Assembly (NCBI GenBank): GCA_963942565.1
Contig: OZ012685.1
Coordinates: 51,426,742-51,490,741, forward strand
Length of the DNA: 64,000 nucleotides
Source: Maea johnstoni
Taxonomy: Eukaryota > Annelida > Polychaeta > Spionida > Magelonidae
Direction: 5' to 3'
Under the pieces are notes generated by a model, which searched no databases, was not told where the DNA came from, and was given only the letters and a program-made list of their open reading frames with translations. A program made the translations under genes and the position numbers. Of this stretch, positions 55,717-64,000 are shown piece by piece (position 1 is the stretch's first letter; every line of letters starts with the position of its first letter).

Positions 55717-55777
55717 AGACATACATCTCAATCAATCCTGAATCCATCTTCAAGAGATAGTCTATATGTATACACAG

Positions 55778-55858
55778 TTAAAGCCAAAAGCAGCCTCACA
55801 ATTTCAATGATATTCTGCAGGCAAAAGCATAGTCAGGTCTTCAGTATTAATGAGTTAA
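55778..55858 (-). mobile_element. pB-B MITE, deleted core
   Basis: TTAAAGCCAAAAGCAGCCTC joins directly to CAGTATTAATGAGTTAA; the palindromic core is missing. Confidence 0.7.
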
Positions 55859-55914
55859 ACCTAGCTGACTCAATCCTAGTTAATCCATGCATCCTCTATA
55901 GTACAGTAGCCAGC

Positions 55915-56413
55915 CACCCTATATGCTGCTGGTGGCTGATTTGGCCAACACAAAATGATGCAAAAAACCTGAAAGATGACTGAAACCCTGGCACATAGGT
56001 ACTCATCTGAGAGTACTCAGCAAGACCTATCCAATGAATACCAACATGACAGGGTTTAGATGATTTTCAAAAAATTGCGTCCATGTGCTTTGGACGAAAG
56101 TAGCCTCAGCATTGGAAGGGTTAAACCTCTTAATCCTGAATCCATCCTCTAGAGATAGCCTTTAACCCTTATGCTGCTGGTGGCTAATTTGGCCAATACA
56201 AAATGATGCAAAAAACCTGAAAGATGACTTAAACCCTGGCATATGGGTACTCATCTGAGAGTACTCAGCGAGACCTATCCAATGAATACCAACAATTGAC
56301 AGGGTTTAGATGGTTTTCAAGAAATTGCGTCCATGTGCTTTAAACGAAAGTAGCCTCAGCATTGGAAGGGTTAAACCTCTCAATCCTGAGTCCATCCTCT
56401 CGAGATATATCTA
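55915..56413 (+). repeat. 250-bp composite duplication: pB-A plus flank
   Basis: ATTGGAAGGG falls at 56111 and 56361, 250 bp apart. pB-A copies are at 55915-56124 and 56162-56374, each followed by AACCTCT(T/C)AATCCTGA and TCCATCCTCT. The same flank words also occur before the array at about 55735. Confidence 0.9.
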
Positions 56414-56437
56414 AACTGTATCTAAATGTAGATACAG

Positions 56438-56643
56438 TTGACCTTTCAATGCTGAGACTACTTTTGTCTAAGGCACAATAACTCAAAAATCTTTGAAAAT
56501 TGTCTAAACCCTATCATCTTGGTATTCATTGGAAAGCTCTCATCGAGTTCTCTCAGATGAGGACCCATTTGCCAGGGTTTCGGTCATTTTTTTTCACATT
56601 ATTTTGTATTGATCAAATTAGCCACCAGCAGCATAAGGGTTAA
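56438..56643 (-). mobile_element. pB-A MITE of the 22966 subfamily
   Basis: GACCTTTCAATGCTGAGAC to CATAAGGGTTAA; shares TTGTCTAAGGCACAA with 22966-23178. Confidence 0.87.
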
Positions 56644-57125
56644 AGTATGGCAAGTCAATGACCAGACAGCTAGAGGGGCATTTCTCAAGAGGGGGATGTG
56701 CCTGGTTGCACGTGGCAGCAGTTAGAAGTATTCATGTCAAGATTGGAATAAATAAGTTATGCGGCTATTGGCATTTCTTACTCTCCCTGCATGAAGTGAA
56801 GCCTTCCAGCATAAATGTCATTCAATAAAACAAGCCATACAAAACTTAGGGACACTCCTGTACATGCGGCACAACCCCAAGTTTTGAAATAATGGATATT
56901 TTTCTAGGGTTGTATTCATTGTTTTTAAGGAAAGGTGTTGCATGCATGGGAAGTTCTACTACATTAAATCATGTAGATTACCAGCGAGGAAACTGCTGTT
57001 TTTAATGTGATTCTCACAAATGAACAGCTCAAAATTTCTGGGCAAGAAAAAATACAATCAACTTGTCTAAGTCAATGATTCTGAATAATACGTCTAGCTC
57101 TGGTAATCTAGACAGAGTTCAATCC
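56644..57125. other. Unassigned sequence
   Basis: No repeat family of this window, no coding frame recognised. Confidence 0.4.
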
Positions 57126-57358
57126 TTAACCCGCATGCTACTGGTGGCTAATTTGGCCAATACAAAATGATGCAAAAAATCTGAAAAGTGACTGAAACCC
57201 TGGCACATGGGTACTCATCTGAGAGTACTCAGCGAGAGCTTTCTAATGAATACCAACATGACAGGGTATAAATTGGTTTTAATGGTTTTCAGTGGTTTTC
57301 AAAAGTCATTGCATCTTTGAGCTTTGGAATAAAGTAGCCTCAGCATTGGAAGTGTTAA
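57126..57358 (+). mobile_element. pB-A MITE with a small internal duplication
   Basis: TTAACCCGCATGCTACTGG to CATTGGAAGTGTTAA. TGGTTTTAATGG and TGGTTTTCAGTGG lie in tandem before the right third. Confidence 0.88.
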
Positions 57359-57617
57359 TCAAGAGTGTAAATAATTTCATGCCAACTCAGCACTTTGGAC
57401 AATGAACATACAGTATATATAATCTGTTTGCATTCTGTAAATCACTCCAGGAAAAGATAAAGCATGAACGATCGAGTTAAATAAGTTTTAACCTTTAGCT
57501 CTGTCATATCAGCATGAAACAAAACACTATTTACGGACGCTTACATTATGTCACTGTCATTCATTTTTTTCTGTTTTTAGCACAATTTAATTTGACATTT
57601 ACCTGTATCTATCATGG

Positions 57618-57705
57618 TGTAACCCTTCTAATGATGAGGCTACTTTTGTCCAAACCACAAGGATGCAAAGATTGTTGAAAGCCATCTAAACCCTGTCATG
57701 ATGGG
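57618..57705 (-). mobile_element. pB-A MITE cut by the palindromic element
   Basis: GTAACCCTTCTAATGATGAG to CCCTGTCATGATGG, where the 15-bp repeat block begins. The other half would be expected beyond the window if the large element inserted here. Confidence 0.82.
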
Positions 57706-57710
57706 TTCTA

Positions 57711-57856
57711 GGACAATATCCCCCCGGACAATATCCCCCCGGACCATATCCCCCGGACAATATCCCCCCGGACAATATCCCCCCAGGACAAAATCCCCCC
57801 GGACAATATCCCCCCATTCCAATATCCCCCCGGACAATATCCCCCCGGATGATATC
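57711..57856. repeat. 15-bp minisatellite
   Basis: About ten units of GGACAATATCCCCCC, with small variants such as GGACCATATCCCCC and GGATGATATC at the edge. Confidence 0.95.
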
Positions 57857-57879
57857 TCTAGTAAAATATGTTTTAGTAA

Positions 57880-58200
57880 AAAAAAAAAAAAATTAATTCC
57901 AGTGTTTGTAATTATCCCAAAACATGTGTTGGTATTTTTATTTTATTTTATTTTTTTTTTAATTCCAGTGTTTTAAATTATCCTTAATCGTGTGCCGGTA
58001 AAAAAAATTAAATTAAAAAAAAAAAAATTGCAGTGTTTTAAATTATTCTAAAAATCTTTTTTCAAAAATTCAAAAAAAAATTAGTGTTTTAAATTATCCT
58101 AAATCATGTGCCGGTAAAAAAAATTCAAAAAAAAATTGCAGTGTTTTAAATTATTCCAAATTTTTTTTTAAAAATTCAAAAAAAAATTAATAAAAAAAAA
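57880..58200. repeat. ~60-bp A-rich degenerate tandem array
   Basis: CAGTGTTTTAAATTATCC, ATGTGCCGGTAAAAAAAATT. AGTG falls at 57901, 57967, 58032, 58083 and 58140. Confidence 0.82.
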
Positions 58201-58835
58201 ATCTTTTTCTTAATTCCAGTAGTCCAGTAGCCAGATCAAGAAAAGTGCTCTATTTTAGAAGTTAGGTTAACCCGAGAGCTAGAAAATTTCCGTTGGTATC
58301 ATGTTTTAGGCCCACACTTGGGGCATACCGCCAGGGTGGATGTAGACTTCAGAAGTGGTGCACATTTTTTTTACGGGGTCATGTCTTAGACACCCCAGTA
58401 TATGTAAAAAGACCCCAAAATGGTCAAAATAATAGGTATAGGGGTAGGAAAGCCACCCTAAAACAGTCATAACTCAGCTTAAACCAATCATAGGGATCAG
58501 TGTTTGGTATTAAAATGTTGGTATGAAAGAGAAGTATCTTTTGAAATAGTAAATACATAACCAACTCTATCCCATGATGTAATAAAGGTCATTCAAGGTC
58601 AAAATGGCTGCCAAATCAAGAATCTGGGATTTTCCGATATTCTATGGTTTCCGTTTATAAACTTCTCAGTTTTTTTGACGGTATGTATTTCTTTTTTGTA
58701 CCCACTTTTTCTGAAGGAATGTCTTTTAATGGAATTGTTGAACATTTTAGAAAGTTCATTGACTAGAGTTTTAAGTCCAATTTTGAGCTGTAAGGTACAA
58801 AGTAGGGTACTAAGCCCACCTGGAGACCCCAAAAA

Positions 58836-61313
58836 GTGCCTAAAATGGTAAAAATTTGAAAATCAAAATGACTTTATCGTAAGTTTTATAAGTAGGAAGG
58901 GAGCAGATGATGTACCAAAACATCAGGTTTAATTTTCTCCTCAATCTGGAAGATTATGGAAAAATAATATTGAAATTAAGGGGTTGTTGAAGGTCAAATA
59001 AAGGTCAAAATGCCATTTTTCCTCTAAAAATTTCATATTTTGATCAAGAAATTTTGATGAAGTAGTTGTGTTTTGTCATTATTTAATTTCCAAACCAAGT
59101 TACCACAATGATTGACGGATAGATAATCTCAAACATGGTCCAACAAATCATTTTTTACCATTTACCGGTGAAAATGAAGTAGTTTTAAGTCAATAAGGAG
59201 GTGTGGAAGGTGGCATTTGGCTATTCCATGCTTATAATAAGTGTTTACGAACGGGTTGTGGGAAGGTGCTAGTATGGGACCACTGTTTAGGTCATAAAAG
59301 TTGTGAGCACCAAACAATATAGGCATTGTTTGGTATCAATTCTTTTGTTGTAAGACAGTCTTTCCATTCCATGCAACCAACCAAGGGTAGGGTCTATTGT
59401 TGCGATACTAGAGGTCATTCAAGGTCAAACTAACCCCAATTTCATAATTTGAGGCATTTTGTCTTTGAATTTTCCATTAAACAGCTTATCATATTCTCCT
59501 AGAATACATATTTTATCCTGGAAATATTTTTAGGTGAGAAATAATTTTTAAAAAGGATTCTGAGACATTTTTAGGTCATTTCAAGAGAAAGTCTGGACCA
59601 ATTTGGAATATTTCAGGGCCAAAATTACAAATGCCTGGTTACGGGTGCACTCAAATATTTAAGTGAAGCAGCAGAAAGTTGACATAACAGATCGAGTCAT
59701 ATCTTATGGTATGTCAGTTTTCATTTTCAGTAGGGAGAATAAGCCTTTTAACTTGCGACATTACTTGCCTATTGTGCTTGTCATGTAAGATTATAAAGGC
59801 AGTGTGAAATATCTCTGAGATTTATGAAAAAAATGAAGGTCAAATAAAGGTCAAAACATCATTTTTTCTCTAAAAAGTTCAAATTTTGACGAAGAAATTT
59901 TGATGGAGTAGTTTGTGTTTTGTTATTACATAATATCCTAACCAAATTGCCACAATAATTGACAGACAAGATACCTTAAATATGTTTTAGCAAAACATTT
60001 CCATCCTTTACCTGTGAAAATGAAGTAGTTTAAAGTCAATATGGAGGTGTGGAAGGTGGCATTTGGTTATTCCATGCATATAATAAGAGTTTACGAACGG
60101 GTTGTGAGAAGGTACTAGTATGGGACCACTGTTTAGGTTATAAAAGTTGTGAGCACCAAACATTATAGGCATTGTTTGGTACCTAAATGTTTGTTGTAAG
60201 ACAATCTTTCCATTCCATGCAACCAACCTAGGGTAGGGTCTATTGTTGTGATACTAGAGGTCACTCAAGGTCAAACTAACCTCAATTTCATGATTTAAGG
60301 CATTTTGTCTTTGTATTTTCCACTTAGCAGCTTATCAAATTCTCATAGTATACATATTTTATCCTGGAAATATTTTTAGGTGAGAAATATTTCTTAAAAA
60401 GGATTCTGAGACATTTTCAGGTCAATTCAAGAGAAAGTTTGAACCAATCTGGAATATTTAGGGGCCAAAATGACAAAATGCCTGATTACGGGTGCACTCA
60501 AATATTTAAGTGAAGCAGCAGAAAGTTGACATAACAGATAGAGACTCATATCTTATGGCATGTCAGCTTTCATTTTTAATGGGAAGAATAAGTCTTTTAA
60601 CTTACCTATTGTGTTTTTTATGTAAGATTATAAAGGCAGTGTAAAATATCTTTGAGATTTAAGGACAAAATGAAGGTCAAAACGTCATTTTTTCTCTAAA
60701 AAGTTCAAATTTTGATGATGAAATTTTGATAAGGTTCTTCTTTTTTGTCAATACATAATTTCTTAAGCATGTCACCACTTTAATTGACAGAAAAGTTACC
60801 TTAAATATGTTTTAACAAAAAAAGTTTACCCTTTACCCGTGAAAATGAAGTACTAGTTTCAAGGTGATATGCAGATGTGGAATGTGCTATTGGACAATTC
60901 ATGCCTAATCGAGTTGTTAGCAAGTGCTAGTAACATATGGGACCACTGTTTAGGTGATAAAAGTTGTGAGCACCAAACATTATAGGCATCATTTGCTATC
61001 AAAATGCTTGTTGTAAGACAATCTTTTCATTTCATGCAACCAGGCTAGTGTAGGGCATTTTGCTGTGATATGATATGCAATGCAATGATATAAAAGGTCA
61101 TTCAAGGTCAAACTACCCCCAATTTCATGACTTAAGGCATTTTATTAGTGAATTGCCTGTGTAGTATCTCATCAAGTTCTCCTAGAATACATATTTAATG
61201 ATTTTTTGTCCTGCAAATATTATTTTTAGGTGAGAAATGTCTTTTAAAAGAGAAACTCATGCCTTTTAAGGTTATTTCAAGACAAAGTCTGTTCTATTTT
61301 GTGAATATTCAAA
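58836..61313 (+). repeat. Left arm of palindrome: three ~840-bp tandem units
   Basis: GAAGGTCAAA starts at 58988, 59831 and 60673. Units share TATGGGACCACTGTTTAGGT, GTGAGCACCAAACA(A/T)TATAG and CATGCAACCAACC. Unit 3 is the most diverged. A 72-codon minus frame at 60008-60226 is mirrored at 62623-62841; the twin frames come from the symmetry. Confidence 0.92.
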
Positions 61314-61562
61314 GTCGAAAATGCTCTATGTGACCTTTTGACCTTGGTTTGACATTCCATTTTTCCTTAAATCTCAATAATATTTAACGCTATCTTTAAC
61401 CTTACGTAGCAAGCACAAATTGGCAAGTTAAAAGGCGTATATGCCCAATTGAAAATGAAAGCTGACGTACCATATGATAAGGCTGTTGTGTCAATTTTCA
61501 GCTGCTAAATTGATATTTGGGTGCACCTAAAATCAGGCATTTTGTCATTTTGATGCCTAAAT
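61314..61562. other. Centre of the palindrome
   Basis: About 250 bp between the last well-paired bases of the arms. It contains TGACCTTTTGACCTTGG and a GCTGACGTACCATATGATAA variant of arm sequence, so it looks like arm material in which pairing has decayed or been deleted, with no separate gene. Confidence 0.6.
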
Positions 61563-64000
61563 ATTCACGATTAGCACAGACTTTGTCTTGAAATAACCTT
61601 AAAAGGCATGAGGTTCTCTTTTAAAAGACATTTCTCACCTAAAAATAATATTTGCAGGAAAATATATCATTAGATATGTATTCTAGGAGAATTTGATGAG
61701 ATACTACACAGGCAATTCAAAGACAAAATGCCTTAAGTCATGAAATTGGGGATAGTTTGACCTTGAATAACCTTTTATATCATTGCATTGCACTAGCCTG
61801 GTTGCATGAAATGGAAAGATTGTCTAACAACAAGCATTTTGATAGCAAACAATGCCTATAATGTTTGGTGCTCACAACTTTTATGACCTAAACAGTGGTC
61901 CCATATGTTAGCACTAATGCTAACAACTCGATTAGGCATGAATTGTCCAATAGCCCATTCCACATTTGCATATTACCTTGAAACTGGACTTCATTTTCAC
62001 AGGTAAAGGGTTTTTTTTTTTTGTTAAACATATTTAGGGTATCTTGTCTGTCAATTATTGTGGTGACAGGCTTAGGAAATTATGTAATGACAAAACAGAA
62101 GTACCTCATCAAAATTTCATCATCAAAATTTAAACTTTTTAGAGAAAAAATGACGTTTTGACCTTTACTTGACCTTCATTTTGTCCTTAAATCTCAAAGT
62201 TATTTTACACTGCCTTTATAATCTTACATAAAAAACACAATAGGCAAGTTAAAAGAATTATTCTTCCCATTAAAAATGAAAGCTGACATGCCATAAGATA
62301 TGAGTCTCTATCTGTTATGTCAACTTTCTGCTGCTTCACTTAAATATGTGAGAGCACCCGTAATCAGGCATTTTGTCATTTTGGCCCCTGAAGATTCCAG
62401 ATTGGTTCAAACTTTCTCTTGAAATGACCTGAAAATGTCTCAGAATCCTTTTTAAGAAATATTTCTCACCTAAAAATATTTCCAGGATAAAATATGTATA
62501 CTATGAGAATTTGATAAGCTGCTAAGTGGAAAATACACCGACAAAATGCCTTAAATCATGAAATTGGGGTTAGTTTGACCTTGAGTGACCTCTAGTATCA
62601 CAACAATAGACCCTACCCTAGGTTGGTTGCATGGAATGGAAAGATTGTCTTACAACAAACATTTAGGTACCAAACAATGCCTATAATGTTTGGTGCTCAC
62701 AACTTTTATGACCTAAACAGTGGTCCCATACTAGCACCTTCTCACAACCTGTTCGTAAACACTTATTATAAGCATGGAATAGCCAAATGCCACCTTCCAC
62801 ACCTCCATATTGACTTTAAACTACTTCATTTTTACAGGTAAAGGGTAGAAATGTTTTGCTAAAACATATTTTAGGTATCTTGTCTGTCAATTATTGTGGT
62901 AATGTGCTTAGGATATTATGTAATAACAAAAAACAAGCTACTCCATCAAAATTTGAACTTTTATGAGAAAAAATGATGTTTTGACCTTTATTTGACCTTC
63001 ATTTTTTCCTTAAATCTCAGAGATATTTTACACTGCCTTTATAATCTTACATGACAAACACAATAGGCAAGTAATGTCGCAAGTTAAAAGGCTTATTCTC
63101 CCTACTGAAAATGAAAACTGACATACCATAAGATATGACTAGATCTGTTATGTCAACTTTCTGCTGCTTCACTTAAATATTTGAGTACACCCGTAACCAG
63201 GCATTTTGTAATTTTGGCCCCTAAATATTCCAAATTGGTCCAGACTTTCTCTTGAAATGACCTAAAAATGTCTCAGAATCCTTTTTAAAAATCATATCTC
63301 ACCTAAAAATATTTCCAGGATAAAATATGTATTCTAGGAGAATATGATAAGCTGCTTAATGGAAAATATAAAGACAAAATGCCTCAAATTATGAAATTGG
63401 GGTTAGTTTGACCTTGAATGACCTCTAGTATCACAATAATAGACCCTACCCTTGGTTGGTTGCATGGAATGGAAAGACTGTCTTACAACAAAAAAATTGA
63501 TACCAAACAATGCCTATATTGTTTGGTGCTCACAACTTTTATGACCTAAACAGTGGTCCCATACTAGCACCTTCCCACAACCCGATCGTAAACACTTATT
63601 ATAAGCATGGAATAGCCAAATGCCACCTTCCACACCTCCTTATTGACTTAAAACTACTTCATTTTCACCGGTAAATGGTAAAAAATGATTTGTTGGACCA
63701 TGTTTGAGATTATCTATCCGTCAATCATTGTGGTAACTTGGTTTGGGAATTTAATAGTGACAAAACACAACTACTTCATCAAAATTTCTTGATCAAAATA
63801 TGAATTTTTTAGAGAAATAATTACATTTTGACCTCTATTTGACCTTCAACAACCCCTTAATTTCAATATTATTTTTCCATAATCTTTCAGATTGAGGAGA
63901 AAATTAAACCTGATGTTTTGGTACATCATCTGCTCCCTTCCCACTTTTAAAACTTAAGATAAAGTCATTTTGATTTTCAAATTTTTACCATTTTAGGCAC
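61563..64000 (-). repeat. Right arm of palindrome: the three units inverted
   Basis: Mirror of 58836-61313, running off the window end. In the outer units mismatches between arms are sparse, fewer by eye than between neighbouring units within one arm. Confidence 0.92.

Larger units (their letters stand above)
57706..64000. mobile_element. Giant foldback-type element, left part and both visible arms
   Basis: It starts in a pB-A MITE and comprises a block of 15-bp repeats (57711-57856), an A-rich ~60-bp degenerate array (57880-58200), a 58201-58835 stretch, then inverted arms. GTGCCTAAAATGGTAAAAAT at 58836 pairs with the last bases of the window, so the palindrome is at least 5.1 kb and is still going at 64000. 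This plan (short tandem repeats outside, long inner domain, inverted) recalls foldback elements such as TU of sea urchins. No coding capacity was found. Confidence 0.7.

Noticed and set aside
60008-62841. Two nearly identical 72-codon proteins at mirror positions
   Set aside because: The pair is explained by the palindrome symmetry; no start context, domain or matching frame in the third unit.

Overview
The window is eukaryotic, almost certainly from an invertebrate animal genome. It has no operons and no convincing long ORF, and AT-rich intergenic or intronic sequence is packed with short DNA transposon derivatives (MITEs), tRNA-headed SINE pieces, minisatellites and microsatellites. Two runs of exactly 200 N (13634-13833 and 41385-41584) mark assembly gaps, both at the edge of tandem arrays. 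I cannot name the species. A palindromic element with a 15-bp repeat border resembles what I remember of sea urchin TU foldback elements, so an echinoderm or other marine invertebrate is a low-confidence guess. Most translated frames over the arrays and microsatellites are artefacts. The only host coding candidate is a small terminal exon on the minus strand at 1184-1332.

Families used in the feature list, named here for convenience. pB-A is a roughly 210-bp MITE with TTAA target sites and termini CCCTTATGCTGCTGG (left) and CAGCATTGGAAGGG (right); 'plus' means the GCTGCTGG end is on the left. There are about 50 full or partial copies, and it is the dominant sequence of the window. pB-B is a roughly 230-bp MITE, also with TTAA sites, termini CCCATTAATGCT and AGCATTAATGGG, and a palindromic core. 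GGCC-MITE is about 205-345 bp with GGCCTAAAAA termini and 3-bp target duplications (PIF/Harbinger-like). hAT-1 (AGAGCTGCACTCAC ends) and hAT-2 (TAGGGTTGGGA ends) have 8-bp target duplications. Several TA-flanked MITEs are of Tc1/mariner/pogo type. A tRNA-derived SINE is seen only in pieces.

Layout. 1-1600: 340-bp repeat and the candidate exon with a triplicated splice-acceptor region. 2490-5900: 160-bp tandem array, pB-A copies and a local segmental duplication. 6236-8070: C-rich minisatellite, GGCC-MITE, SINE, 61-bp array. 8270-11209: a 2.9-kb TTAA-flanked element with 18-bp perfect terminal repeats and a broken transposase fragment (Kolobok-like). 11.2-13.5 kb: pB-A copies and a hAT-like MITE. 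13834-14930: 137-bp array. 15.0-18.8 kb: 76-bp array, hAT-1, GGCC-MITE, pB-A and pB-B copies, and a perfect 236-bp inverted copy inserted in a pB-A. 19-26 kb: TA-flanked MITEs, (AT)n, tandem pB-A array, duplications. 26-31.6 kb: SINE head, (GA)n, 119-bp array, (ATT)n. 31.8-36 kb: 150-bp array, 220-bp composite pB-A array, (ATT)n. 37.9-41.4 kb: two neighbouring arrays (77 bp and 92-93 bp) grown from a SINE A-box half. 41.7-57.6 kb: scattered pB-A copies and other MITEs. 57.7-64.0 kb: the left border and both arms of a very large palindrome, running off the window end.

The sequence shows several ways short repeats grow: MITEs landing beside one another at shared TTAA sites, MITEs amplified in tandem with their flanks, SINE promoter halves amplified into satellites, and microsatellites starting at retroposon tails.
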